Source: Coturnix japonica (Eukaryota; Chordata; Aves; Galliformes; Phasianidae). From it: a DNA stretch of 64,000 bases. Shown in pieces: positions 1-16,639 of the stretch (positions are counted from its first letter, which is position 1; every line of letters begins with the position of its first letter). The translations under genes were made by a program, and so were the position numbers. Under the pieces are notes generated by a model. It saw only the letters and a program-made list of their open reading frames with translations, did not search any database and had not been told where the DNA came from. The stretch is from positions 94,709,840 to 94,773,839 of the forward strand of contig NC_029516.1 in the NCBI RefSeq assembly GCF_001577835.2. Reading direction: 5' to 3'.

Positions 1-626
1 TTTCCTTATCTTCCTTTCTGTGATTAAAAGTTTCCTATATTCAGCGTGACACTGATAATTTTGGAGCGAAGGAGACGAAAGGAAAGTCAAAGCAAATAGT
101 AATTATAAGAGAAGAATGACACTGTGGAGTTTTCTGTTGACAATGAAAGGTGCAATACTGATTTATCTCATCTTGCACTGAACAAGGCAGAATCTTCTCT
201 CACTTGCCCTGGCAGTGTTCTAACAAGCCGTCAGTTGCCAGATTCCTGCAGCTACAGGGCATGGCTCCAGCAGTGTAATAGGAAAAAACTCTTCTGTGGC
301 TTGTTCTTTTGTAGAACTTTGACGTGTTGTCTAAAGATAAGCTTATCAACAATATGTAATGTGGGATGTTTTCAACTCACTTAAATGGATGTCTGCCATA
401 TTTCTTTCTGCAGAAAGAGAACTGACGTGTTTTTAACCTTTGCATTATTCAGTTCTTATCTCCTATACAGAAATCCAGAATAAAATAAATATATGTTTAA
501 TTAGTGCTTTGCATTCTGTTCTAAACCAACTTGCCTATAGCCAGTACTGCTTGCTCTGTCTCTGCAGCTTCTGAAGTACCTGTTCTGTGGATCAGTAGCT
601 AACCTGTCATTTCTGCCATTTTCCAG
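1..626 (+). other. IFNGR2 intron (partial)
   Basis: Sequence before the final IFNGR2 exon. No exon with both splice sites and recognisable protein similarity was found, so it is read as the last intron. Confidence 0.5.
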
Positions 627-797
627 TATTTGAGAGACCCGAGCATGCCTCACTTGGAGGCGTTGGAGAACCATGATGAAGATCCCGAAGATTCTCTAAC
701 AGTTGTGTATACAGGAGAAGGAAGCAGCGCATATGGTGACATGTTGGATGGTAACACTTGCTCACGCAGCAGCTCCAGTAGCCGTGATGTGACATAG
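627..797 (+). CDS. IFNGR2: IFNGR2, last coding exon (C-terminal cytoplasmic tail)
   Basis: This is the 3'-terminal coding exon of interferon gamma receptor 2, the JAK2-binding signalling chain of the type II interferon receptor. A TTTTCCAG acceptor opens a 57-codon frame that starts YLRDPSMPHLEALE and ends at TAG. It aligns with the membrane-distal tail of mammalian IFNGR2 (YLKDPTQPILEAL as I recall it). The bird tail then diverges into an acidic stretch and a serine-rich end (SRSSSSSRDVT). The position beside TMEM50B in convergent orientation matches vertebrate synteny. The transmembrane and extracellular exons lie left of the window. The identification rests on a short match plus synteny. 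Confidence 0.72.
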   Translation, partial: YLRDPSMPHLEALENHDEDPEDSLTVVYTGEGSSAYGDMLDGNTCSRSSSSSRDVT

Positions 798-1510
798 GGG
801 TGGCACCTTTGTAAGAACACCTGTATCCAGTTATTGCAGAAGCTTTTGCCTGCAAGCGGTGCTGCTCAGCTCCCACCAGGACAGACAGTGAGCCCTGGAC
901 AAAAATGCAGCCACTAACAAATCCTGAGCAAGACTTGGCTTCCTGAGAATTATGTGGAACCTGGGCCTTTTTTAAAGCAGTTTCTGTCGTGCTACAGCAG
1001 CAGCAATATTCTTTCTGCCACGGACTAGAAAGGTGGAATTTGAAGGTGAAACGAACACTAAATTGCCTTAAGAAAGACAGCTGGCTACAAATGACTGTAT
1101 CATCATCGTACTTCCCTCCTCCTCCCCCTGAAGCCCAGCTTTGAAAAATAATGGCACTTTATTGTAGGACTGAGTATAATGAGGAATTTTTAAATTACTT
1201 TATAGTGGCTTTTGTTTTGTTACTTTATTTGTGAAGTCTGTATTGCCACTCACTTGAAGTGTATTATACCAAACCAATATGCTTTCCCACATAGTTTTAA
1301 ACGTGCCTTCCATGACTGCTAGAAAGAAAATGGTACTCAATCCCCCTCATTATGAATACATACAGAGAACTACTTCAAGAAAGGCAAAGGGTAGTTAATT
1401 CCATTCCCCCTTGGGTCTGTGCATCTTTATACAGTGTTAAAAAGCATTAATCTGTACCCGCAGTGAGACAATCATATCCTTCACAGCAATAAAACCTATT
1501 TTGCTCAGAA
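798..1510 (+). other. IFNGR2: IFNGR2 3' UTR
   Basis: Non-coding sequence after the IFNGR2 stop, up to just beyond an AATAAA at 1488-1493. It has no CR1 copies. Confidence 0.5.
1488..1493 (+). terminator. Polyadenylation signal, IFNGR2
   Basis: The first AATAAA on the + strand after the IFNGR2 stop, about 690 nt downstream. Cleavage a few tens of bases later would end the transcript before the convergent TMEM50B. Confidence 0.5.
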
Positions 1511-4463
1511 GTTATATAAAATATGTTGCTACTGGTCAGGTGCTAACAATCTCTTGTTGACTAGAAGCCCAGTTCTGCAAGGGTTGTGGTTTCAGTACCT
1601 CAAAGGAGAAAGAGCAGATTGCAAATTAAGCCTTATGTCATAATGCTGTGGGATCTGGAAGGTGTCTCATAACACAAAAGTAACCACTTCTATAGTAAAA
1701 AAAAAATAAATAAATAGGGTTATTTCATTAAAAATGTGACTTTTTTTCATGTTTGATACAGGTTGTTTTAAAAAATTAAAATGCTTGGTTGTTTGCATGT
1801 GGCTTGCTCAGATACTTAGACCTACTAATGGAGTCTGCTGCTGCCATGGATACAGGTTATCAGTCAGTGCCACAGCTAGAAGTTATCTGTCTCAGTTCCT
1901 GCTGTTCCCTCCCTTCTGGGGGCACACACGTGACTAGTGACAAAATTAACCAGTATTTCCCAGAAGCTCCCTCAGTCTGTGTCCTATAAGAAGTAATCTA
2001 ATCAAGCACCCTGCCAAGACAGTAGAGTTACCCGAAGACTTTGTCAGCTTCAAGCCCCATTAAGAACTTGCAAATCAGCCACAAGCTACAGGGTTAACTG
2101 CTCCCTCCTTTCATCTGTATTTCTGCACGTGGTACTGTACACAGATAACCACAGGCTCCCCACAGGAACAGCCTACATGCGTAACACAGGACATAAATAG
2201 CTTTTTAAGCACCTCAGGTGAGTATCTGTCAGTACAAAATAGGACTTGCTAAGTACACTGTACTGCAGAGACTACATCCTAGACTTCTTTTACAGAGGGT
2301 TACTTAATATTTCTAAGTTGTACAAATAGGCCACCGAAACAAAAACTGTTTGGGTAAACTCAAAGATAAGCTTCATGACGGCCAACTACAGCACGGCAAG
2401 GCATAACCTACAATGTGCAACTCCTGATCTTCTTGGACTCTGCTGGAATGATCCCTGGTGTAAAAGACCTAGGGTTACTCTGAATAATGTTCATACATGT
2501 TCATGTTCTCTGCATGCTTCTTACACCAAATGTATTCTGAACTTTGGAAGAGAAGCAGCTTCCATGCTGTCTCTTAGCAGCAGCTATGCAGATAGCAAAT
2601 GAGCTTCTGGCACAAAACAGAGGTAGCCTCAGAAAGAAGCTCATTGCCAGCTGGGTTCTTTTACAAAATAAGTTTCTGAAGTGGAAACTTGCAATAAGGC
2701 ACCTTGAAGAGTTCTTCCAAAGTCAAGTGTGTATCTCAGATTGTGCTGTTATCTTGACCGGGATTAGTTAGAAGCAACCTTTGTTTCTCACGTAGTAGAA
2801 AAGCCAGCAACCATTCCTGAGCTCCTGTATGAGAACGTGGGAGACAAGAAAACAAATACTTTGGTTTTAAATATTAGGTTTTGCAAGAGTCACTTAGAAG
2901 TCCGTACCACTTCAGCTGTTCAGTAGACTACTACTGCCCAATTATCTGCCGATGTTCATTATTTGGAGAACAGAAGATAAAGTTTATTGCAGTTTTCTGG
3001 AATTACAACCAACCAGACAATGTATGTACAAAGCTGCGATTAACACCAGCAAATATATGGTAACTCACTGCAGGATGACAAAATGAGCATGGAAGTTAGT
3101 CTAGCCAGTAGCACAGTTTCAGCTGCAGCATTTGCTTCATATTCTGTCCACTGGGAAGATTCCCACAAGGGAGAAATGAGATTACTAACAGTATGCAGTA
3201 ACCATGCACGTAAGTTACATTCTGAAGTTTAATGCCATTTGGTCAGCAATCTTGATACATGGGAAGTTGTAAAAGCTCTCAGATACAAGGTAGATTCAAT
3301 TGCTTTAAAAACACATAAAACTTACAAGGATGTGACCAACAGCAAGATGAATACACAACATCAGTCCAAAGCCATAAAACACTGCTGTTCTCCCTTTCTG
3401 TACACTCCGGCTAGAAGAAAATGGACTTCAATAATGAAAACGCTCCTATAAAACACCCTATAAAATAACTTTTGGATTTGGAATATAAACACATTTTAAC
3501 TGGGGCAAGCGACAGTCCTAAAACTGGCAATTCTTTCAAGGTAAGACTGGTAGCAATAACGCAATCTGCTATATTGCCATTTGAAACACTCACCTGTTCT
3601 ATTACCTAAGGTAATATGTAGGTAGCAGCAGAACTGCTCATTTCTCAACAAAAAGCTTCCCCCGAAGAAAAGCTATTTGAGCATAATTTAAAGCTGTCAG
3701 TCTGTTTCTCACCTATTCTTTCTATTCCCTAAAGACAATTGGCATCAGCTGCAGGGTTTTTAAAATTCTAGTTATCAGTAAATACAATAAATATTGATTG
3801 GCATCTATTACACTGAACAGCAAGAAATACATTCTGTGCTGCTACCAAATTTCATTTGTGCAATGGTAATCAAGTACAGTTGGATTGGTCATGCAGAACC
3901 TACTTAAAACAGGGTCTTGTTTAAAAACTCAGAACCTTTTACAAAAATATAACTGGCTAATTGGAAATAACCGTTCAGAAACATATAAAACTCAACCCTT
4001 AACTCAGCGTACAGTAGGATTTACCCTCAGGAAATGAAGGGTCACTTCAATGAGCTACAGCTCCCCTCCAGGTGTACAAGCAGCACTTAACAACCAGCAA
4101 TAGCTCACCTATGCATAAAGATACCAACCCCTTCCATCCCGCTTATTCACTTGCAGTTCAAATGAAGTCTCTCACACGTGAGAAGGTTTGGAAGATCGAA
4201 TCTTAACAGTCAATGGAAACTCATGTATTTGAAGAAATAAGCCTGAAGATTTCAGAAAGCCTGACTTTCCCTTTTTAAGATATATACAGTCATATGTACA
4301 TATTCACAAGTCTGTCCTATGAAAAGAGAGAGCTTATTACAGAAATCGTAGTTTGTCTCAGTTCATACAATTTAGAGAGCAAAACGAGAACAAATAAACG
4401 TAAATATCTACATACAGAGTACAACAGATCAACTATGGAATAGACAATGCTGTATCTGATCTC
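1511..4463 (-). other. TMEM50B 3' UTR and convergent intergenic region
   Basis: About 3 kb between the IFNGR2 poly(A) signal and the TMEM50B stop. No coding exon was recognised on either strand. The part nearest 4463 should be TMEM50B 3' UTR; a minus-strand AATAAA occurs at 2983-2988. Confidence 0.45.
2983..2988 (-). terminator. Candidate poly(A) signal, TMEM50B
   Basis: The first minus-strand AATAAA that I found downstream of the TMEM50B stop, about 1.5 kb away. Long 3' UTRs are plausible for this gene, but variant signals could lie nearer. Confidence 0.3.
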
Positions 4464-9521
<5,058 letters not shown>

Positions 9522-10052
9522 TTCCTTCCAGATTAGATTGCCCTTCTTGTTCTGCACTTATACATGAATTCTTCCATTAACAGCAATGTTCTGAGTACCT
9601 GAAACACGGCCAAAAATGCATTTAGCACAGAAGAGTAAAAACCTCAAGATGTTTGACAAACTGTCATGAACAGACTTTAAAATGCATATTTTTTGCAGAC
9701 GCATTCCACACACTATACAGCTCTTCTACTGAGATACATTAAACAGAGCAACCTACCTCACAAATAGCGCTACAATATAAAATCAGCACACAAGCACTGC
9801 GCACAAGGCATCATAATCGAAATGTAAATATACTGTGCATTTGTAACATGTAGAAACAAAAGCGGGAGACAAAAAAGAGCAAAAATATTTCACCCTAAGT
9901 TTCACCACTGAACCGTAATCCTATCATTGGCAGGTAAAAAAGAGACACATGGCAGGACTTCACATGCAGAGCAAGAACCTGGCCCTTGAGTCTGACAAAG
10001 GAATCTTAGACAAGATACCCTTATTTCCTGTCTCCAAACAAAAAAGAGAATA

Positions 10053-10233
10053 TGTGCCCCAGTGGTGCAGTGGTAGGAATGCCGCTTGCAACACCGGAGA
10101 CCTGAGTTTGAATCCCCCCTGTGGTGCAAGTGGTAGAAGTGCCGCTCTGCTACACAGGAGGCTCGAATCCTGGGGGTTGGACTCGATGATCTCTAAGGTC
10201 CCTTCCAACCCGCACGAGACTGTGATAGTGTCT
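10053..10233 (+). mobile_element. tRNA-derived SINE, dimeric head with CR1-like tail
   Basis: Two consecutive tRNA-like units each show an A-box-like stretch (GTGCAGTGGTAGGAATGC, then GTGCAAGTGGTAGAAGTGC) and a B-box-like stretch (GAGTTTGAATCC, then GGCTCGAATCC). They are followed directly by a CR1-type 3' end (TTGGACTCGATGATCTCTAA, CCCTTCCAACC). Fusing a pol III head to a LINE 3' end is the known way a SINE is mobilised by its partner LINE. No intact tRNA cloverleaf is evident, so this is not called a tRNA gene. It lies in TMEM50B intron 1. Confidence 0.65.
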
Positions 10234-10841
10234 TTCTAGCGCAGTGGAAAAGCGATCACTTCAATGAGACAACTCATACCAAGGGTAAGGGACATCCTCC
10301 TTTGCAGGCGGATGATCAGTCACAGATCTCTAACAACAGGAAGACAAAAGCAAAGTTCATCAGTGCTCCCGTGGCCCTTCCTTGTTTTGCACTCTTACAA
10401 CGGTTCCATATGTACTTGATTTGTTCCTCTTCAGTCCCTGAAACTTTTATCTTCCTCAAGCAGTAATCTCTACTCTTCCTGCCAGAATCTTTCCCGCTCA
10501 TACACCCACAACAGAATGCAGCTTATGGATCCTGTCACTGTCTTCATTGTGGACTATACAGATCATGCCCTGCAGTACAGCTGGCCACAAGCTAACATAT
10601 GTATGCACATAGTACATATATGACATAGTAAGACCCCTTCAACTCTACCAAGTCAGTCATGACAGACTTTACAGATAACATACATGGTACAAACCTCACT
10701 TACTTATTAAACACTTTTAAGCACTAAGTTTAAAAACAAAACAAAGGCATTTTACTCACTTGAAAAATCTGAGACAAAACCTCCCTCAGTTGTCTTGAGG
10801 ATCAAACAGTTTTCACATCTGCATTAGTGACAAATGAGTGA

Positions 10842-11030
10842 ATTTGTCCCTCCTTGGGGACACTAGTGCCCGAGGAGGCTGTGGATGCCCCATCCCTGCA
10901 GGCATTCAAGGCCAGGCTGGATGTGGCTCTGGGCAGCCTGGTCTGGTGGTTGGTGACCCTGCACACAGCAGGGGGTTGGAACTGGATGATCATTGTGGTC
11001 CTTTGCAACCCAGGCCATTCTGTGATTCTA
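10842..11030 (+). mobile_element. CR1 LINE 3' fragment
   Basis: It contains GGCTGTGGATGCCCCATCC, the GGCCAGGCTGGATG block and a terminal ATTCTGTGATTC. It lies in TMEM50B intron 1. Confidence 0.85.
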
Positions 11031-11644
11031 GTGCTACATTGATTATTTTTTTTAATATATATATTTTTATATACATTTAAGACACAAAGCAGCTTTCTAC
11101 CAAAGGATATTTTACCAGAAATACTGGCTTACCAGCCTACACTTTGCTTTAGCTTCAAATTTGTGCTGAGAAGAAAAACACCTCGATGATGTGAAGAGAT
11201 GAGATAAGCACTATCTGCTGGCAGTCTTTCAACAGCAAAGAGCTGTAATTGACCGTACAATTTTCCTGTTTCACTGGAATGGCAGACATTGGGAAACGCA
11301 GCGCAGTGTATTTGCAACGCAACACAGACAGTAAGTTTGGAGGTATTGCTACATATGTCTAATGCTAGAAACCAGCTTTGATTTCACAAAGAAAAGCCAG
11401 TGGGAGAGTAGGCTAATGGCAGTAAGTAATGGGGATAAAGGACCCGATGCCCCTGCCCTTTTTCAGTGTATAATGTAAACATTAACTGATAACATGCAGA
11501 ACTCCGCAAAGGAGTCTTTTACACAACTACCTCAGAAGAGTTCCACTCCAGAGTAAAAACATTTGTCTCATTATTTCTATAAGTCTGCATGTGTAGAGAC
11601 TTCACAGACACACAAGTAAAGGCAGTGATGCACCATCCTTCACT

Positions 11645-11862
11645 ATTCACCATTTCTTCACTAGGAGAGTGGTGAGGCCCTGGAACAGGCTGCCCAGGGA
11701 GGTTGTGGATGCCCCGTCCTTGGAGGTGTTCAAGGCCAGGTTGGACGGGGCCCTGGGCAACGTGATCTAGTAAATGTGTATGTTTGGTGGCCCTGCCAGG
11801 CAGGGGGGTTGGAACTACATGATCCTTGAGGTCCCTTCCAACCCGGGTCATTCTGTGATTCT
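11645..11862 (+). mobile_element. CR1 LINE 3' fragment
   Basis: GAGAGTGGTGAGGCCCTGGA through GGTCATTCTGTGATTC. It is very similar to the copy at 26.14-26.43 kb, including the same unusual insert (AAATGTGTATGTTTGGTGG here, AAGGTGTATGTTTGGTGG there), so the two belong to one CR1 subfamily. Confidence 0.87.
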
Positions 11863-12740
11863 TTCCTGTGTGACTGAGTGCTGCCTCACTCCATGCCCAC
11901 CACACAGACATTCCTCTCTGTGAGAGGACAGCACTGTCCCTGACCAAGCAAGATCAAATTGGGACTGAAGAATAACAGGGACAGTTATAGCTGTGGAAGA
12001 AATAACATTCAGTAGGTACCAGCACCTTGGTTAAGACAACTAGGATATCATTCAGGTGAATGAGGCAAAACAGCAACATACCACATGAGGGCTGGAGCAT
12101 AAAAGTTTCTTCATCAAGTTAGGTTCTCTCTTCTAAAGGGTCTGGATCCAAGTGAATGAAATGTGAAAGCAGTGAGAAGGAGGCACAAAAAACCTGCACA
12201 GGGAGAACTGTCTTAGACTACAGTGCTACCAGGCTCCAAAGAACAGGGCCTGCTATTTCCAAAACAGAAAGCAAAAGACAGACCAGACGAAGAGCCACTG
12301 AAAGCCATGAGGAAAACTGTACTCCTTCCCTCCTTCCTCAAGGAAGGAGAAAGCACCTTCCACAAGCTGTTGGCTGGAATACGCTTTAAGCCATGTATGT
12401 GCAATATGCAAAAACCATTAGAGGATAATCAGCAGTCACTGCAAGGACCTTATAGTAGCACTCCTACCCTGCTCTGTGCCAGTGGTCCCCGCTGGACCAC
12501 TCCCCCATTTCAGCCACCACGTGCAGTTTCACTTTCAGTTTCCCACACGCAATTCTGTATTGTCTGCTTTTCAGGTATGGCACCAAAAGAAAGGACACAA
12601 ACTTTCAGATTAATGAGCCTAAAGCTGCACGGCCAAGGTATCGAACGGACAACGGCCCCCACATCCCTCAGCACGACACCCAGCTACAAGGCGCTGATCG
12701 CTCTGTTACCCCACGGGACTCAAGCCCCCCACAGCGATGA

Positions 12741-12806
12741 CAGAATCACAGAATTATCAAGGTTGGAAAAGACCTAGAAGATCATCTAGTCCAACCATTA
12801 CCAATA
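12741..12806 (-). mobile_element. CR1 3'-end fragment
   Basis: CAGAATCACAGAATTATCAA followed by GGTTGGAAAAGACC is a reverse-complement CR1 terminus. It is cut off just before the GC-rich TMEM50B promoter region. Confidence 0.8.
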
Positions 12807-12829
12807 CTTCCCGGCTAAATCATATTCCT

Positions 12830-13405
12830 CAGACCCGAGCCCTGAGGGCGGCCTACAGACCTCCCCGTCCCCGCTCCGAGCCGGGCCCGTGCCTCCACCA
12901 GAAGCTCCCGGCAGCTGTGCGGGCAGCGCGGCCGGACACCGCACCCGGTGAGCACGGAACCGCCGCTCGCTACCCCGGCCGGGACGGACGGTGCCGGGCC
13001 GGCCTCCCCACAGCAGCGAGAGGGGACGGTGAGGAGACGCGGAGGGAAACGGGACCCGTTGATCGAAGCATGAGGACGGAGCGTGCGTGTCCCAACCGCC
13101 CCTTCGCCCTCCCTGCCCCACAGCCCTCCGCCCCACACCGCGGCCAGAGCGGGAAGCGGCCCCGCACGTACCCCCGTCCTGAGAGAGACTCTTCCGCTTG
13201 CCGGGGGGCGGGGCACAAACCCGGGCAGATCGATGAGCGACGCGACCCTCCACCAATGGGAAGTCGGCACTGCACGTCACTGGAGGCAGTGATTGGGCGG
13301 CTCCTCTGCCCACACGCGCGAGGTCCCGCCCCCTCAGTATCCCCGGGCGGGAGCGGCCGTGTCCCCTCAGGCCCCGCCGCCCTGAGCACGGCAACTCGCA
13401 TCGCT
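12830..13405 (-). promoter_or_regulatory. CpG-island promoter of TMEM50B
   Basis: A strongly GC- and CpG-rich block of about 570 bp, in contrast to the AT-rich flanks. It contains inverted CCAAT boxes (CCAATGGG near 13254 and GATTGGGCGG near 13291) and Sp1-type GGGCGG. It lies about 3.3 kb upstream of TMEM50B coding exon 2, as expected for its non-coding first exon. I could not fix the start site. Long frames on both strands here come from the GC bias, not from genes. Confidence 0.75.
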
Positions 13406-14421
13406 TTATAACCCTAAGGATGGACGAGGCGGCACCGCTATAGACACAAACTTCAAACAACCCCGAGCACATACTATCCATCAAATCTGCCTGGCACAAA
13501 AGGTTGGATAGCCGGGCTGTACAGAGATGAAGGCAAAACGCAGCAGTGACATTGAAACAGAGCTGCTCCATCCCACATCCAGTGCAAATATACATTTAAA
13601 TTACCATTGTTTGTTGGTTTCTCTTGTTTATTTTCTAATCATCGTTGTAATAACTATTGAAAAAGTGGCCTTTACACCTGGCAGCTTTTCATGCTGCAAG
13701 GCTGTAAGTGCCGACAGCAAGGTCTCATCTGCTCCATTATAACCAAGTGGCTGTAAAAGGAGCACAAATCCATTCCCAACGCTGACTCATCCATTACGGC
13801 TACTTCAGTATTTAAACTGCTGATACTTCCCTTCACAGACAGCCAAGATGGATTCCACCCCAGTCACATTTATTGCAGTCTGGTTCCTATTTACACCCGT
13901 GCAACAAATCCAACTTACAATTAGCTCTTTGCACATCGGTCACTGGATTCATTTGAACAGCAGTTCATGTCCAATTCCTGTAATGAGAATTAAAAGCTGA
14001 TCTTTCTCAGCCAAGGGACATTTAAACAAGGAAGGATAAAGGTCAAAGTAAAGGGCATGGACACACTTTACTTCCCCTTTGTCCTCTCAGTGTTTTACTT
14101 ACGCGTCAGTTTCATGTTACAAAGAGATAACAGCGCTGCAGAAGTCATTAAATTATACACCGAAAAGTTAAGCACAAATTTTGACTTAAGCAGAAGGAAA
14201 AAAATGAGCTTCAATAGGATAACTGGATTCACTTGTTCCTTAGCAGCATTCACAAAGAATTAAGGACCCACAAGTGAACATCAGACCCCCCCAGTTCCTT
14301 TCAAGCGGTCTAACAGCCAGGTAGATTTTATATTTGCAGTGAATCTGAAATTTCCCTCATGCTACAGGTTTTAGTTATAAAGTGCCTTCAAAAGCTGGAC
14401 TAGAGGTGAGCCACTATGATG
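13406..14421 (-). other. Intergenic sequence and DNAJC28 3' UTR
   Basis: Sequence between the TMEM50B promoter and the DNAJC28 stop. A minus-strand AATAAA at 13869-13874, about 550 nt past the DNAJC28 stop, is the likely 3' end of that transcript. A 71-codon + strand frame at 13527-13742 with a hydrophobic stretch is discussed under findings. Confidence 0.5.
13869..13874 (-). terminator. Candidate poly(A) signal, DNAJC28
   Basis: AATAAA on the minus strand, about 550 nt downstream of the DNAJC28 stop. Another occurs at 13627-13632. Confidence 0.45.
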
Positions 14422-15546
14422 TTATTTCAGTGTAGTATTGAACCACTTCAGTAGAGAAGACTTCCACCCAAACCGTTGAACACCTTCCCCTTCATTTTCC
14501 TTTGTGTCGTAACCAGAAGCCTCTGTGTTTTCCATCGAAGCTTCGTAAGTCTTTTGTGCTCGGATGATTTCTTTGTCAGCACTGAAGTGCACCATTTGTC
14601 TGCTCAGAAGAGGAACAACTAAATTGAAGCTGTCGATCCTTTTGTTTAACTTCCTGATATCCTCCGCAAATTGCTCGCAGATGTGATTCCATTCCTTTTG
14701 CCTACGCGACGTCATGGGCTCTCCCAGCTTACTCCTGGATACCACTATGCTCTTTCTTAATCGCTCAATCGTTTCCCTGATTTCTTTCTGCAAGAGGATC
14801 CATTCCGGCTGGTATCCGTTGTCTATCAGAATCCTGTTCAGGTTGTGAGTCATAGGATCGACATGAGGACAATCCGAAAACTTCTGCAAAGGTTTTCCTT
14901 TCCCGCTGAGGTTGTCGAAATCACCTTTTGCCATTGACTCCTGAATAAGGTCCTCCACCAACCGTTCAACTGCCTGAGTTATCTTCACTTTCTTGCTCTG
15001 TCTCACATCTTTGGCTTTCATAAGGTCCGTTGCAACATACTGGCTTTCAAGCTTCCGCGCACGGTACGCCAGCACTTGCTCAGTAGCACGGTCTACTCTG
15101 AACTGCATGTACTGCTTTTCTCTTTGGCTTGGTGTTCCGTAACCAACACCTTCAAAACTCAAGTAGTGCCTATGCTGTGGCGCGTTTGATTTGAGCTGGT
15201 CTTCCTCCTCCTCCTCTTCCTTATTCTCACTGGATTTCTTTTTGTTTGCCACATCGTTAAGCACAACTCTGTATGCTTCTTCTACCTTCACGAATGCTGC
15301 AGAATCTGCTGTGATGGAACCGCTGTCTGGGTGGTATTTTTTAGCAAGACTCCGATACGAATTTCTGATATCATCGACTGAACATCCTTCCTCAAGCTCA
15401 AGAATTTTGTAAGAGTCCTTGATATCCCTTTTAGGTTTGTAGCCTGACAACATTCTACCACCACAGATGTAGGAAAATGGCTTCAGGCTTCTGGGAATCA
15501 TTGCTTGATGTACCATTAAATGATGTCCTATGGTGTTAGTCAGCAT
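14422..15546 (-). CDS. DNAJC28: DNAJC28, J-domain protein, 374 aa, single coding exon
   Basis: DNAJC28 is a class C J-domain co-chaperone. The J domain (about residues 44-105) has YHPDSGS with the HPD motif at residues 72-74, which stimulates Hsp70 ATPase. An acidic linker (EEEEEEDQ) follows, then the conserved C-terminal DUF1992-type domain (ERLVEDLIQESMAKGDFDN, LSGKGKPL, NRILIDNGYQPEW). The length is close to the mammalian protein (about 388 aa). The N terminus before the J domain is basic with few acidic residues, compatible with a mitochondrial presequence, but this is not proven. The coding region is one exon, as in mammals. In mammals DNAJC28 abuts the GART 3' end; here the GART paralogue lies between them. 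Confidence 0.96.
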   Translation of the reverse strand: MLTNTIGHHLMVHQAMIPRSLKPFSYICGGRMLSGYKPKRDIKDSYKILELEEGCSVDDIRNSYRSLAKKYHPDSGSITADSAAFVKVEEAYRVVLNDVANKKKSSENKEEEEEEDQLKSNAPQHRHYLSFEGVGYGTPSQREKQYMQFRVDRATEQVLAYRARKLESQYVATDLMKAKDVRQSKKVKITQAVERLVEDLIQESMAKGDFDNLSGKGKPLQKFSDCPHVDPMTHNLNRILIDNGYQPEWILLQKEIRETIERLRKSIVVSRSKLGEPMTSRRQKEWNHICEQFAEDIRKLNKRIDSFNLVVPLLSRQMVHFSADKEIIRAQKTYEASMENTEASGYDTKENEGEGVQRFGWKSSLLKWFNTTLK

Positions 15547-15954
15547 CGTATAAAACCACTTTCTAGTTCTTCAGATGCAGATACATTATAAGCAATGACC
15601 TACAAACACATATTAAATATGTTCATGTCAACTCACACGGTTTTTTCAAGTCTTATCTTGTTATATCATCTGAATCAAAGAAATCCCTACAAAAAAAATT
15701 CAGACCAGTATACAGCGTTCTTTCTTTTGCAGACTAACAGCGAATTCTGAATTTCTTGTTAATTTCTACTGAAGTCGTAGAATTACGATATAAATGAAAA
15801 TTAATTCACAATACAGCTTTCTCCTGTCATAGCAACAGCAGCATAGGTTTGTTAAGCATGTCTTGCTTCCCAAAGGGTCAAAGCTTTACTGCCTTTCCAC
15901 AAACTCAGTGCAACATATACTGGAAATATGCTGTTCATTGCTGAACTACAGTGA

Positions 15955-16155
15955 ACAACTCTAGTTCCCTCAGCTGCTCACCATCAGACTTGTGCTCCAG
16001 ACCCCTCACAGCTTTGTCACCCTTCTCTGGACAAGCTCCAGGGCATCAATGACTTTTGTAATGAGGGGCCCAAAACTGAACACAGCCCTCAAGGTGCAGC
16101 CTTACCAGTGCTGAGTACAGAGGGACAGTCACCTTGCTGGACTTGCAACACAGCA
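15955..16155 (-). mobile_element. CR1 LINE internal fragment
   Basis: CACCCTTCTCTGGACAAGCT, GGGCCCAAAACTGAACACAG and CACCTTGCTGG match the internal part of CR1 on the complementary strand. It lies between the DNAJC28 coding exon and its CpG island. Confidence 0.75.
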
Positions 16156-16264
16156 CGGCATGTAGATCACTGCTTTCTCTCTTACTAGGTGGTTGGTAAA
16201 GATAATTTTGTTCCATTTGTCCTTAAAACCCACATACCTTCCACTTAAGCAGAATGACCATAGC

Positions 16265-16545
16265 ATCACAGAATGGCCTGGGTTGGAAAGGACCACAATG
16301 ATCATCCAGTTTTAACCCCCTGCACTGTGCAGGGTCACCAGCCCAGGCTGCCCAGAGCCACATCCAGCCTGGCCTTGAATGCCTACAGGGATGGGGCATC
16401 CACAGCCTCCTTGGGCAGCCTGTTCCAGTGCGTCACCACCCTCTGTGTGAAAAACTTCCTCCTAATATCAAACCTAAACCTCCCCTGCTCAATTTAAAAC
16501 TGTTTTCCCTTGTTCTATCACAATCCACCCTTGTAAACAGCCGAT
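16265..16545 (-). mobile_element. CR1 LINE 3' fragment
   Basis: TCACAGAATGGCCTGGGTTG at the outer end, then GGCCTTGAATGCCTACAGGG and AACTTCCTCCTAATATC. It is a separate insertion from the internal CR1 piece just upstream. Confidence 0.87.
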
Positions 16546-16639
16546 CAATGAATAATCCCTTGAAATCCAACACCTTGATAAGAAGCAGTTTCCCCTAAAT
16601 CTACAGATTCGATTTCAATGTTCTCGTCCTTCCAAAACG

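Noticed and set aside
10053-10140. A functional tRNA gene
   Set aside because: The A and B boxes are tRNA-like, but no full cloverleaf or clear anticodon arm is visible, and the unit runs into a second copy and a CR1 tail.
11519-11947. 142-codon minus-strand ORF
   Set aside because: It is mostly the antisense of a CR1 fragment; the same peptide recurs at the CR1 at 26.2 kb.
12737-13595. Long ORFs on both strands (up to 265 codons)
   Set aside because: They lie in a CpG island, where stops are rare, overlap in several frames and resemble no protein that I recognise.
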